A stretch of DNA of 64,000 nt from GCA-2401735 sp051252095 (GCA_051252095.1 JBPOFK010000004.1:62001-126000), one strand, 5' to 3'. Counted from the stretch's first letter, positions 25,745 to 33,918 are shown. A program made the numbers and translations. The notes: a model not told the origin generated them from the sequence alone.

Positions 25745-26695
25745 TGGGCTCTGCACCCCATCTGCACCTTGTTTTAGAATATGAGTATAAATCTCAGTCG
25801 TTTTTACATCGCTATGACCTAACTGCTGCTGAACAGTTCTAATGTCTGCTCCATTTTTAAGTAAATGGGTTGCAAAAGAATGGCGTAAAGTATGTGAACT
25901 AACCTGTTTCAAAATACCAGCTTTGCTAGCGGCCTTTTTAATCGCTTTGTTAATTCCGCTTTCATCAATATGATGCCTTCGAATGAGCCCAGCCTCTGAA
26001 TCAACACTCAACTTGTAAGACGGAAATAAGTACTGCCATGGCAAACTTTTATTTGCATTTGGATATTTGCGCGCTAGAGCATCTGGCATCCAAACACCTG
26101 CATATTCCTTATTGGTCAAATCATCAGCAAGATAATGTTCAACCTTTTGTATTTGCCGCTTTATAGCAGGAATGAGCTCTGGCGCCAATGTTGTTAAGCG
26201 ATGTTTAAAGCCTTTGCCATTCCATACCTGAATTTGTTTCAAATCACAATCTACATCTTTAACACGCAAACGAACAAGTTCCATCCGTCTCAAACCTGAC
26301 CCATAAAGCAAACTAATTGGTAATTTATTTGCTGCTTCAACATGTTGCAAAAGCAACATAATTTCAGCACCTGTTAATACAGATGGCAACTTAGGCTGTC
26401 GTTTAACACGCACAAAAGCTGAAACATCAGTTAAAGGCCGTTCTAAAAACTTGTTATACAAAAACACCAATGCATTCAGTGCTAACTTTTGTGTACTCAT
26501 AGACACACTACGGTTAACCGCCAAATGCGTTAGAAATGCTTTTACATGGATTTCAGTTAGATTCTCTGGATGCTGTTTAGCATGAAAATTGATATAAGCA
26601 CGTATCCATACCAAATAACTATCGATTGTGCGTTTGCTATAACGCCGCACCATCATATACTCTCTAATTGATTGCAAAAATGGAGATTTTTTCAT
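25724..26695 (-). CDS. intI: Integron integrase
   Basis: A 323-residue tyrosine recombinase with the integron-specific insertion between the catalytic blocks (GVWMPDALARKYPNANKSLPW, a run of acidic-aromatic residues, and RRHHIDESGINKAIKKA). Catalytic residues are visible: Arg in GSGLRRMELVRLR, HxxR in SHTLRHSFATHLL, and the nucleophile Tyr in TTEIYTHI. IntI catalyses attI x attC and attC x attC recombination with folded single-stranded attC. It reads leftward, away from the cassettes, which is the usual polarity, and appears full length and intact. Its end overlaps mutY by 21 bp. Confidence 0.93.
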   Translation of the reverse strand: MKKSPFLQSIREYMMVRRYSKRTIDSYLVWIRAYINFHAKQHPENLTEIHVKAFLTHLAVNRSVSMSTQKLALNALVFLYNKFLERPLTDVSAFVRVKRQPKLPSVLTGAEIMLLLQHVEAANKLPISLLYGSGLRRMELVRLRVKDVDCDLKQIQVWNGKGFKHRLTTLAPELIPAIKRQIQKVEHYLADDLTNKEYAGVWMPDALARKYPNANKSLPWQYLFPSYKLSVDSEAGLIRRHHIDESGINKAIKKAASKAGILKQVSSHTLRHSFATHLLKNGADIRTVQQQLGHSDVKTTEIYTHILKQGADGVQSPLSRLLA

Positions 26696-26839
26696 TTTAT
26701 TTTTCTCACCATAAATTAAGTGGGATTGAACCCTACTAAATTATATACACATATATACTAAAATAAAAATAATTGTCTTATAACAGATAATTAGTTATAT
26801 TTCCATTTATGAAAAATAAATTAAATGGGTTTCCCCATA

Positions 26840-26884
26840 ATATAGATATATAGGACGGCGTCCTGTATATCAGACTGTTATAAG
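26840..26884 (+). other. Probable attI site and first cassette junction
   Basis: The sequence GTTATAAG at 26877-26884 fits the recombination core, with the junction at G26877/T26878. Its reverse complement CTTATAAC matches the R'' box CTGATAAC of the first attC (27339-27346) at seven of eight bases, as expected if the cassette starts here. A 13-bp palindrome AGGACG-G-CGTCCT (26852-26864) and an ATGGG/CCCAT hairpin (26825-26838) lie just upstream and may be integrase-binding elements. The attI extent is an estimate. Confidence 0.65.
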
Positions 26885-26889
26885 TCATT

Positions 26890-27342
26890 ATGAATATCAT
26901 CGAGAACTCCAAAGAATATCTAAATGATTTTATCCGTCTCAATGAGGAATGGATTAGCCATTATTTTGCAATTGAAGAAACTGACAGAAACTTAGCCGCC
27001 AACCCCTTCAAAATCGTTGAGGATGGCGGCTATATTTTTTATCTAATCTCGAAAAGTAATGTCGTTGGAGTATGCGCACTGTTTAATGATGGTAACGGCG
27101 TGTATGAGCTTGCAAGAATGGCTGTTTCTCCTGAATATCACGGCAAAGGTTACGGAAACTTGCTAATTGAGCATTGCCTTTTAAGGCTCAAAGATATTAA
27201 CGCTAAAAACGTTTATTTGGTTTCAAACACTAAGCTAGGCGCTGCTATAGGATTATACAAAAAACACGGTTTTCAAACTGTTTCAAAGGGGCCACACCCT
27301 GTATATTCAAGGGCAAATATAGTCATGGAGCGTCATGTCTGA
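26890..27342 (+). CDS. GNAT acetyltransferase, integron cassette 1
   Basis: A 150-residue GNAT-fold protein with the acetyl-CoA motif HGKGYGNLLIEH, preceded by YELARMAVSPEYHGKG, and a C-terminal YKKHGF. It starts 13 bp after the attI junction and its stop lies in the R'' box of the downstream attC, a typical compact cassette. The substrate is unknown; acetyltransferases are among the most common cassette genes, including aminoglycoside and polyamine modifiers. The start lacks a strong Shine-Dalgarno, as is common for cassette genes. Confidence 0.88.
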   Translation: MNIIENSKEYLNDFIRLNEEWISHYFAIEETDRNLAANPFKIVEDGGYIFYLISKSNVVGVCALFNDGNGVYELARMAVSPEYHGKGYGNLLIEHCLLRLKDINAKNVYLVSNTKLGAAIGLYKKHGFQTVSKGPHPVYSRANIVMERHV

Positions 27343-27431
27343 TAACAAGTCAATCAACTACGCGCCTTCGGCGCCAGACAGCTAAAAACGTGGCTTCGCC
27401 ACAACGCTGCCAGTTATTGAGGCGTTAGAAG
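27339..27431 (+). repeat. attC site of cassette 1
   Basis: R''-like CTGATAAC (27339-27346) and R'-like GTTAGAAG (27424-27431) bracket about 90 bp. The inner arms pair: GTCAATCAAC on the left against GTTATTGA on the right, with one extrahelical base, as attC sites require. The core holds a GTGGC-TTC-GCCAC hairpin (27390-27402) and a GGCGCC-rich segment. The recombination point is G27424/T27425. Confidence 0.75.
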
Positions 27432-27479
27432 GCTACCAATGTTCGAGTTCATCAAGTATAAAAATTATTCGCAATCTGA

Positions 27480-27650
27480 TGGGATGATTTTAAGATTGGC
27501 TTAAAGCATAGCAATGAATTTGAAAAGATTGCTATCTATGGAAATAAAAACTGGCAAAAATTTGCCTCTAAAATTGCTGATTGGTTCATCTCTGGTGAAG
27601 TACAATATTTTGATCATGGTGATGAAGCAATCAAATGGCTTGAGGAGTAA
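27480..27650 (+). pseudogene. SpoIIAA-like (STAS) gene remnant in cassette 2
   Basis: An open frame of 56 codons with no start codon translates as WDDFKIGLKHSNEFEKIA onward to IKWLEE. This matches the C-terminal half of SpoIIAA-like/STAS proteins, with the family's GNKNWQKF and FDHGDEAIKWL blocks. The N-terminal half is missing: an in-frame TGA (27477-27479) precedes it, and the upstream cassette DNA carries an unrelated 21-codon frame from ATG 27439. It is best read as a deletion-decayed gene. Confidence 0.7.
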
Positions 27651-27701
27651 AATAACAAGTCAAATCACGCAGACACAGTAGCGCTAAGCTGGCGTTAGAA
27701 G
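27649..27701 (+). repeat. Degenerate attC site of cassette 2
   Basis: The left arm ATAACAAGTCAA (27652-27663) repeats 12 bases of the first attC, and the right end GGCGTTAGAAG (27691-27701) repeats 11 bases of its right end. At about 53 bp, with poorly paired inner arms, it is probably truncated and may not recombine. Confidence 0.5.
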
Positions 27702-27898
27702 CGTTATATCTTTCTGAATTTTTCGCCATGATCATTACTATATTGAAAATATTATTAGCAATTTACCAGCATCAACAATCAATGATAAAGTTAATATAAA
27801 CTTTAACTATTGTGGATGCATTCTGTCCGCATCACGTGAAATAGTTTTGTGCTATAAACAGTAAATCCTTAACATGCAAACCTCTTTCAGGAGATACA

Positions 27899-29206
27899 AT
27901 GGTTGCTTCTACTTCTGCCACTAGTGATAAGTCATCACACGCGCCTTCTTACTATGCCCATTCGGCTCACACGGCTTCCGAGCGGCCTCCGCTGCAAGGC
28001 AGCGCCCAAGCTGATGTGTGTATCGTTGGTGCTGGCTACACTGGTCTCTCCGCTGGTATTGCACTTGCCGAAGCGGGTCTGAAAGTGGTCGTCCTAGAGC
28101 AGGCACAAGTGGGCTGGGGAGCTTCGGGCCGTAATGGCGGTCAGATTGTACACAGCTTTTCGCGTGATATCGATGTAATTGAACGCAACTACGGTAAAGC
28201 GGTGGCCGAGCCGCTAGCGCGCATGATGTTTGAAGGTGCGAAGGTAATCCGCGAGCGTGTGTCCAAATACGATATTAATTGCGATTTGAAAGATGGTGGC
28301 ATTTTTGCTGCCATCAGCCCACGCAAAGCCAAAGGCTTAGAAGAGCAAAAGAAGCTCTGGGAACAATGGGGCCACCCTGGCTTAACCTTAGTCGACACCC
28401 CAGCCGATGTGCGCAAATATGTGAACACTGAGCGCTACACAGCACTGCTCATCGACCCCACTGGCGGCCATTTTCATCCGCTAAACCTTGCCCTCGGCGA
28501 AGCCGCCGCGCTAGAGCGCTTGGGCGGTACGATTCATGAAAACTGCGCCGTGGTGAAGATTGACCGCGGTGAACCTGCCACCGTACACACCGCGCAAGGC
28601 CAAGTACGCGCGCGTTTTGTAATCGTGGCCTGCAATGCTTATATCGGCGATCTTGAGCCCAAGCTGGCCGCCAAATCCATGCCCTGTGGCACGCAAATCA
28701 TCACCACTGAGCCCCTCGGCGCACTCGCCGATGAACTCGTGCCCTCAGACCATTGCGTGGAAGACAACAACTTCCTGCTCGACTACTTCCGTCTCACTGG
28801 TGACAAGCGCATGCTGTTTGGTGGTGGCGTAGTCTATGGCGCGCGCGACCCCAAAGAGGTCACCAAGCTAATCCGTCCACAAATGGAAAAGGTGTTCCCA
28901 CAACTCAAAGGCGTGAAGGTCGATTTTGGGTGGACTGGCAACTTCCTACTCACTCTCTCGCGTATGCCCCAGGTCGGCACGCTCTCGCCCAACATTTATT
29001 ACTCTCAAGGGTGCTCCGGTCATGGCATCACGTTTACCCACCTGATTGGCCGGGTCTTAAGCGAAGCCATCCAAGGCGACACAACACGCTTGAGCGCCTT
29101 CACCCGCTTGCCACATCACCCGTTCCCAGGCGGGCGGCTCTTCCGCGTGCCGTTCACGGCGATGGGCGCGTTGTGGTATCAAATGCGAGATCAGTTGGGC
29201 GTTTAA
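27899..29206 (+). CDS. puuB: Gamma-glutamylputrescine oxidase-like FAD enzyme
   Basis: A 435-residue FAD-dependent amine oxidoreductase of the DAO/PuuB type. It has the dinucleotide site CIVGAGYTGLSAGIALAEAG, the GASGRNGGQ motif, GGHFHPLNLA, MPCGTQIITTEPL, LLDYFRLTGDKR and a terminal block HPFPGGRLFRVPFTAMGALWY. These blocks agree with E. coli PuuB nearly end to end. PuuB oxidises gamma-glutamylputrescine during putrescine breakdown. Unlike its neighbours it is clearly GC-rich (one 60-base line at 28081 is about 63% GC), which points to recent import. No other puu gene is in the window, so it may act on other amines. Confidence 0.88.
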   Translation: MVASTSATSDKSSHAPSYYAHSAHTASERPPLQGSAQADVCIVGAGYTGLSAGIALAEAGLKVVVLEQAQVGWGASGRNGGQIVHSFSRDIDVIERNYGKAVAEPLARMMFEGAKVIRERVSKYDINCDLKDGGIFAAISPRKAKGLEEQKKLWEQWGHPGLTLVDTPADVRKYVNTERYTALLIDPTGGHFHPLNLALGEAAALERLGGTIHENCAVVKIDRGEPATVHTAQGQVRARFVIVACNAYIGDLEPKLAAKSMPCGTQIITTEPLGALADELVPSDHCVEDNNFLLDYFRLTGDKRMLFGGGVVYGARDPKEVTKLIRPQMEKVFPQLKGVKVDFGWTGNFLLTLSRMPQVGTLSPNIYYSQGCSGHGITFTHLIGRVLSEAIQGDTTRLSAFTRLPHHPFPGGRLFRVPFTAMGALWYQMRDQLGV

Positions 29207-29305
29207 GTTTAGTACTGTATGAATACATCACAAAAAAATCATATCAGTCCGACAAATATCATTTTATAATCATTGGTATTGGGCAGACATTAATCGGAGG
29301 CATAC

Positions 29306-29713
29306 ATGAAACGAATATTGGCTATTATTACTAAAGCATTGTTGTTGTCATTCTTGTTTCCTTATTCTGTTCAAGCCAATCCAACTGGAATGACTCAGGA
29401 ACAAATGCAGCAAATGATGAAGCAAGCGGAAGCTGCACAAGCGTGTATGGCAAAGGTTGATCAATCTAAACTTGAAGCACTTGAAGTAAAAGGCAAAAAA
29501 ATGCAGGCTGAAATAAAAGCCCTTTGTACAGCAGGTAAACGCGATAAAGCCATGAGCACTGCAATGGAATACAGTATGCAAATGAAAAATGACCCTGCGC
29601 TCAAAGAAATGAGCAAATGTGGGAAAATGATGCAAGGGATGATGCCAAAACCTTATTCACCGATTGAAGCGGGACCTGATGGCAAACCGTCACATGTATG
29701 TGACAATATTTAA
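29306..29713 (+). CDS. Small secreted protein of unknown function
   Basis: A 135-residue protein with a signal peptide (MKRILAIITKALLLSFLFPYSVQA, mature from about residue 25). The mature part is helical, rich in Met, Lys and Gln (EQMQQMMKQAEAAQ, KKMQAEIKALC), and has four cysteines (about residues 47, 74, 104 and 132) that could form two disulfides in the periplasm. A GGAGG ribosome site lies five bases before the ATG. I do not recognise a named family. Confidence 0.72.
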   Translation: MKRILAIITKALLLSFLFPYSVQANPTGMTQEQMQQMMKQAEAAQACMAKVDQSKLEALEVKGKKMQAEIKALCTAGKRDKAMSTAMEYSMQMKNDPALKEMSKCGKMMQGMMPKPYSPIEAGPDGKPSHVCDNI

Positions 29714-29745
29714 AGCCAACTAACCGCTTGGTTAAAATGGCTAAC

Positions 29746-30387
29746 CTAGTCTTTTAAAAGCCCGAATTTGATTAAAGATTCACGTAGTTGCGCTTCCATT
29801 TGACGATAACCCGCTGCATTGGGATGTACATAATCTGCTTTAAGGGCATTCTTTGAAAGCACAGGACTAAAGACATCTTCAATCAACGGAGTTTGCGTCT
29901 CTTCTGAGAGTTTTGCGTATAGCGTATGATCAGTTAAACCGCCAAAGGCAGCTTTAACTGGTTGGTAATCAGGTATCGCTATCAGTAATGTCATAATTTG
30001 ATGCTGCTTGGCTTCTTCAATAATCGCTTTTAGGTTTTTTTCTGTTTGTGCAATAGGTACTTTTTTTAAAAAGTCGTTCCCACCGAGTTCAATCATTAAC
30101 AAGCTTGGTTGATGTTCTGCTAACAAATCAGGCAACCTTGCTAGACCTTGCTCTGTGGTATCACCTGGTACGCCTGCATTTACAATCTGCCAACCCGTGT
30201 TATGCGCTAACAATGTGGGGTAATCTTCACCCTTAGTTGCGCCCGTGCCGTAACTTAAACTATCGCCTAAAATTAACACTGTTGAACCTGTGGGTATAAC
30301 AGGCAGCTGATGCTCGCTAGTACAAGCGAATAGCGTGATTGCAATCCATAATAGCAGCACTAGCTTAGTATTGATAAAAGTACGCAT
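29746..30387 (-). CDS. GDSL-type esterase lipoprotein (TesA/arylesterase-like)
   Basis: A 213-residue SGNH hydrolase. Block I is ILGDSLSYGTGA (nucleophile Ser), block III is IELGGNDFLKK, and block V is DYVHPNAAGY with the catalytic Asp-His pair. The N-terminus has a lipobox (ITLFA-C near residue 22), so it is probably an envelope-anchored esterase or lysophospholipase like TesA. It is transcribed leftward after a bidirectional hairpin that separates it from the next leftward gene. Confidence 0.9.
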   Translation of the reverse strand: MRTFINTKLVLLLWIAITLFACTSEHQLPVIPTGSTVLILGDSLSYGTGATKGEDYPTLLAHNTGWQIVNAGVPGDTTEQGLARLPDLLAEHQPSLLMIELGGNDFLKKVPIAQTEKNLKAIIEEAKQHQIMTLLIAIPDYQPVKAAFGGLTDHTLYAKLSEETQTPLIEDVFSPVLSKNALKADYVHPNAAGYRQMEAQLRESLIKFGLLKD

Positions 30388-30416
30388 GTTGTAGGTAATG
30401 TTAAAACTAATGATAC

Positions 30417-30444
30417 TAAAAAAGTAGCCGAAGCTACTTTTTTA
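30417..30444 (-). terminator. Strong intrinsic terminator
   Basis: A perfect 12-bp inverted repeat (30417-30428 with 30433-30444), GTAGC/GCTAC core, loop CGAA, flanked by A/T runs on both sides. It lies 2 bp beyond the stop of the leftward 77-aa gene and could act in both directions. Confidence 0.9.
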
Positions 30445-30446
30445 GA

Positions 30447-30680
30447 TTAATGAGGACGAGAATGCAGAATGCGCTCTGCTAACATTTGAAAGCGCGGCGA
30501 AACAAATTTTCTACTTTGCTGCCCAGCATCCGCAATAGTTAATAACTCTTCAATTGCCGAACGAAAGCCTAGCTCAAACAGCCAGTAATCCGTTTCTTTA
30601 ATTTCTGCCTTACTATCAGCATTAATATCTTCACAAAGCTTATCAAAAGCTTCTTTACATACATTAAGTTCTGCCATCAT
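30447..30680 (-). CDS. Conserved hypothetical protein, 77 residues
   Basis: A small acidic cytoplasmic protein (MMAELNVCKEAFDKLCEDI; acidic helix, then ELGFRSAIEELL and a C-terminal SPRFQMLAERILHS). No domain recognised. It has its own terminator 2 bp after the stop and follows the Fae-like gene by 43 bp on the same strand, so the two may be co-transcribed. The annotated start is the first of two Met codons; MAELN at 30677 is equally possible. Confidence 0.6.
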   Translation of the reverse strand: MMAELNVCKEAFDKLCEDINADSKAEIKETDYWLFELGFRSAIEELLTIADAGQQSRKFVSPRFQMLAERILHSRPH

Positions 30681-30723
30681 TGCCTCCTTGCTACAATCAC
30701 TATATCAGATTATGACACTTACC

Positions 30724-31269
30724 TTAATCTTGATCCCAGCTATCTTCCCACATACAGTGTTTAATTTTCTGACGATTTGCAATTAACTCATCAATACTTG
30801 GCTCGTCATTCATTGCACGTTTAATCGCCAATTTCGTTGCTTCATAATTATTTTTGTACATATCTTTTTTGTCTAAATTTGGATCTTTTGCTGCACCTGG
30901 ATCAATCCAAACCAAACTAATAATACATAAATCATTCACTTGATCTTTTGGAATAATACCCTCAATCACGCAGTCTAAAATAGCGTCAGCTGTCGCAGCT
31001 TGCACCAACCCACCAAACAATTCAATATTAGCAGAGTCTTTTAGTGTCACCTTAGGCACTGTCATGCAAACTGGGCGCACCATTTGGTTTAAATCACGCA
31101 CGGCAAACATCGCCGTATGACCTTTAGATTGTTGCATTAAATTTGCAAATGCTTGGCCTACTGGACCATCAACCGCGCCGATCAGAATTTCTGGCATCGC
31201 TGCTGAGGTATCTTTCCCTTCTGTATATAGTGTGGCTTCGCCGGCTTTAAAGATTACTGGTTTTGACAT
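30724..31269 (-). CDS. Formaldehyde-activating enzyme (Fae) homologue lacking the catalytic His
   Basis: A 181-residue Fae-fold protein starting at ATG 31269, which has AAGGGA just upstream; a TTG at 31284 would add five residues. Conserved Fae blocks are visible: GEATLYTEGK, EILIGAVDGPVGQAFANL, MFAVRDLNQMVRP, EGIIPKDQVNDLCI and NNYEATKLAIKRAMN. In active Fae the helix reads AHIDLIIG, and the His is the acid catalyst that condenses formaldehyde with tetrahydromethanopterin. Here the matching position is Met25 (AAMPEILIG). It is therefore probably an Fae-like paralogue (Fae2/Fae3 type) with a regulatory or altered role. A C-terminal extension (IKHCMWEDSWDQD) is unusual. Confidence 0.82.
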   Translation of the reverse strand: MSKPVIFKAGEATLYTEGKDTSAAMPEILIGAVDGPVGQAFANLMQQSKGHTAMFAVRDLNQMVRPVCMTVPKVTLKDSANIELFGGLVQAATADAILDCVIEGIIPKDQVNDLCIISLVWIDPGAAKDPNLDKKDMYKNNYEATKLAIKRAMNDEPSIDELIANRQKIKHCMWEDSWDQD

Positions 31270-31338
31270 ATATTCCCTTAACAATTAATAAAAAGTCTTT
31301 TTTTGATTCATACGATTATACAATTTAAAGAATCTGAC

Positions 31339-31788
31339 TTAAATATAAAGTTGCATATCTACATGCCAAATATTGGCATCTAAATAGGGCTTACTACAAA
31401 TAGTAAAGCCTGCTTTTTCATAAAATAGCACAGCATGCATTTGTGCAGATAGTTGTACTGTTTGCTGGCCATGTACGCGACATACCTCAACCGCCTCCTT
31501 CAATAGCAACCAGCCTATACCCAAACCACGCTTTTTCTTAAGTACCGCCATACGGCCAATGCTATTTTGATTAACTATACGTGCGCAACCTAGCACACGA
31601 TTTTCATTGTCAATTGCGATTAAATGCACGGCATCTGAATCTAAACCATCCCACTCTAATGATTCTGGTACTAACTGTTCGGCAACAAATACGCATTCTC
31701 GAATCTGTCTGAGTTGCGCCTCATGAGTCGACCAAGTGACTTGTTTAATATAAAATTCTTGTTTCAATTTTGTAATGCTTGCAGTCAA
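31339..31788 (-). CDS. ElaA-like GNAT acetyltransferase
   Basis: A 149-residue GNAT protein with IRECVFVAEQLVPESLEWDGLD (the ElaA N-terminal block), the acetyl-CoA motif KKRGLGIGWLLL, and SAQMHAVLFYEKAGF. The family acetylates small amines or peptides; the substrate is unknown. It is divergent from the DoxX-like gene, and the two coding regions nearly touch. Confidence 0.85.
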   Translation of the reverse strand: MTASITKLKQEFYIKQVTWSTHEAQLRQIRECVFVAEQLVPESLEWDGLDSDAVHLIAIDNENRVLGCARIVNQNSIGRMAVLKKKRGLGIGWLLLKEAVEVCRVHGQQTVQLSAQMHAVLFYEKAGFTICSKPYLDANIWHVDMQLYI

Positions 31789-31846
31789 TTACAGTTACAG
31801 GCATTATGCATGCATAAATTTAATATGTGAATTAGAAGGAAAAATG

Positions 31847-32227
31847 ATGCAACAGTATCAAACAGCAGCAGCACGAATCTTACTCGGGCTCGTTTTTTTA
31901 GGTCTCGTAATTTTACGTTTAAGCAGTATTATGAATAATCCAGATGGGTATGTGCAATACCAAGTGACATTAGGACAGTTCGGTTTACCTGCCGTTTTTG
32001 CGCCAATTTTAATATTAGTTCAACTCATCGCTGGCTTGGGATTGCTGCTAGGTTTTAAAACCAAACTTTGTGCACGTATCTTAGCGGTCTTATCGCTTTT
32101 CTTAGCCATTGTGCTAGGTCGCGTGATCCCTGAAGTATTCTTCTTGTATATCGGCATTGCTGGCGGCATGCTGCTGCTTAGCCTACACCCACAAACAGGT
32201 TGTAGCTTAGATAATCTAAAGAAATAG
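31847..32227 (+). CDS. DoxX-like membrane protein
   Basis: About 126 residues from the ATG at 31847, which has GAAGGA six bases upstream. ATG 31844 is closer to that site, and an open frame back to 31775 has no ribosome signal. Four membrane helices are visible (ILLGLVFLGLVILRL, APILILVQLIAGLGLLLG, ILAVLSLFLAIVLG, IAGGMLLLSLH), consistent with DoxX/DoxD-type proteins. These are often linked to quinone-coupled redox chemistry or thiol stress. A strong terminator follows. Confidence 0.8.
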   Translation: MQQYQTAAARILLGLVFLGLVILRLSSIMNNPDGYVQYQVTLGQFGLPAVFAPILILVQLIAGLGLLLGFKTKLCARILAVLSLFLAIVLGRVIPEVFFLYIGIAGGMLLLSLHPQTGCSLDNLKK

Positions 32228-32241
32228 CATTGGTCATTAAT

Positions 32242-32267
32242 AAAAAAGCGGCAATCGCCGCTTTTTT
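32242..32267. terminator. Bidirectional intrinsic terminator
   Basis: AAAAAAGCGGC (32242-32252) pairs exactly with GCCGCTTTTTT (32257-32267) around the loop AATC. It lies between convergent genes, the DoxX-like gene and the MBL hydrolase, and can serve both. Confidence 0.92.
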
Positions 32268-33193
32268 TATTCCCACTCCAAAGCAGGATAAAGCATATTC
32301 ACATTACGTCGATTGGCAACATCAAATAAAACCCAGTTATCTTTCTCGCTAGCAGCAGCAGTGTTCATGGCTGACGCCAAGCCCACATCATTTTCAATAG
32401 CTGCTCTTATATCTTTTAGCAAGATGTTCAAATAACGTAACTCGTTATTAATTGCAGTTACCCAGTCTTTGGTCTCAGGACCATGTCCGGGTACAACCTG
32501 CTTCACAGCTTTATTCGCTTTTAACTCGTCTAAAACACTAATTAGCCCTTTAATATCACCTTCTATGACTGGTGTGCGCTCAATAAACAGTAAATCTCCT
32601 GCAAAGAGTGTTCCCGTTTTTGAGTCAATAGCTGTAATGTCTGTATTAGTGTGCGCATTTGGATAAGCCTGCAATGTTAAAATACGTCCACCCAAATCAA
32701 GGTCAATACTATCTTGCACTAGTATTGTGGGGATGACTATTTCGCTTCCTTTGGCATCTTCACCCAGATATTTTTCGTTTAACTTTGTATATGCTTCTGC
32801 TCGCAATTGCATCGCTTCTGCTAATTTTTCATGCCCAACAAATGTCGGTTTATCTGTTACAAATGCGGCATTACCAAATATATGGTCTGGATGCACGTGG
32901 GTATTAATCACATATAAAATAGGTAAAGTCGTTATTTCACGAATCGCAGCATGTACAGCTTTACCAACTTTATAACTGCCACCAGTATCAATGACGGCAA
33001 CCCCCTTACTGCCAATTACCACGCTAATATTACAGATGTCACCTTGATAGCCCGTATCAATATCTAGGTGCTCACCATAATGCACGTAAATGCCTTCGCC
33101 AATATTCTTTAAAAAACCGTTGCTTGTTAATACCTCACCATCAGCACAACTGCTAAGGAACAGCAAAATCATTATTTGTAATAAACCACGCAT
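32267..33193 (-). CDS. MBL-fold metallo-hydrolase lipoprotein
   Basis: A 308-residue metallo-beta-lactamase-fold enzyme with the zinc motif NTHVHPDHIFGN, a second site GHEKLA, a third in LQAYPNAHTNTD and VVPGHGPET. The N-terminus has a lipobox (LLFLSSC), so it is probably periplasmic and lipid-anchored. It resembles the quinoprotein relay system zinc metallohydrolases often found beside PQQ or methanol dehydrogenase systems, which fits a methylotroph. No PQQ gene is in this window, so the link is by family only. Confidence 0.83.
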   Translation of the reverse strand: MRGLLQIMILLFLSSCADGEVLTSNGFLKNIGEGIYVHYGEHLDIDTGYQGDICNISVVIGSKGVAVIDTGGSYKVGKAVHAAIREITTLPILYVINTHVHPDHIFGNAAFVTDKPTFVGHEKLAEAMQLRAEAYTKLNEKYLGEDAKGSEIVIPTILVQDSIDLDLGGRILTLQAYPNAHTNTDITAIDSKTGTLFAGDLLFIERTPVIEGDIKGLISVLDELKANKAVKQVVPGHGPETKDWVTAINNELRYLNILLKDIRAAIENDVGLASAMNTAAASEKDNWVLFDVANRRNVNMLYPALEWE

Positions 33194-33327
33194 AATTCAT
33201 CTCTTTTCTTTTTTAACGGTTAGAATATTACTGCTAAAGTGAACATTAATGTAGTGATGATTGTCACACAAAAAAATCATACTGGTTTACTTTATAATAA
33301 TGACGAAAACCATTGATAGGGGGATAA

Positions 33328-33915
33328 ATGAATAATCGCTATACAAAAGTTGCCATTATTTTACACTGGCTAATTGCATTGGGTATTTTTGGCATGCTTG
33401 CACTGGGTTGGTTTATGACAGACCTGCCACGTGAGGCCGCCAAACAGATTTCTTATGATTTGTTCAATTGGGGAATCTACACCTGGAATCTAGCTGAAGA
33501 AGCATCACCGAGAACTTTCTACTTTAATTTACACAAGTCAATTGGTATTACACTGCTTGCTCTAATCATTATCCGTATCAATTGGAGAATAGGCCACAAG
33601 CCCCCCGCACCTTTAGCAAGTCATAAGCCTTGGGAAATTAAACTAGCGACAGGCGCGCATCACCTTTTATATTTACTGCTGATAGCCATCCCAGCCAGTG
33701 GACTAGTGATGTCCATTGCTAGCAAATACGGTGTAAAGTGGTTCGGTTTGGATTTTATTGCTGGTATTGATAGCAAACCATTGCGTGAAATCTTTCATGA
33801 AGTGCATGAAATCGCTGGCCTTTTACTGGTAGTCATACTGATCTTACATATTGCAGGCGCATTAAAGCATAAATTTATCGATAAAGATGAAACAATGAAA
33901 CGCATGCTTCCTTAA
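33328..33915 (+). CDS. Cytochrome b561 family protein
   Basis: A 195-residue four-helix di-haem membrane protein. Haem-ligand histidines lie in AIILHWLIALG, NLHKSIGITLL, TGAHHLLYLLL and FHEVHEIAGLLLVVILILHIAG. It likely passes electrons between quinol and a periplasmic partner. It is flanked by a divergent MBL hydrolase gene upstream and a strong terminator downstream. Confidence 0.92.
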   Translation: MNNRYTKVAIILHWLIALGIFGMLALGWFMTDLPREAAKQISYDLFNWGIYTWNLAEEASPRTFYFNLHKSIGITLLALIIIRINWRIGHKPPAPLASHKPWEIKLATGAHHLLYLLLIAIPASGLVMSIASKYGVKWFGLDFIAGIDSKPLREIFHEVHEIAGLLLVVILILHIAGALKHKFIDKDETMKRMLP

Positions 33916-33918
33916 AAC

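Larger units (their letters stand above)
27343..27898. other. 556-bp integron tail between GNAT cassette and puuB
   Basis: Contains the first attC, the decayed second cassette and a degenerate second attC. About 200 bp of AT-rich DNA (27702-27898) ends in the puuB ribosome site (AGGAG). In this last part I see only a 23-codon frame and no third attC, so puuB is not demonstrably a cassette gene. Confidence 0.6.

Noticed and set aside
26861..26880. LexA (SOS) box near the integrase promoter
   Set aside because: CTGTATATCAGACTG resembles CTGT-N8-ACAG only in its left half.
27899..29206. puuB as a third integron cassette
   Set aside because: No attC-like site follows the gene and about 200 bp separate it from the last attC; import by another route is as likely.
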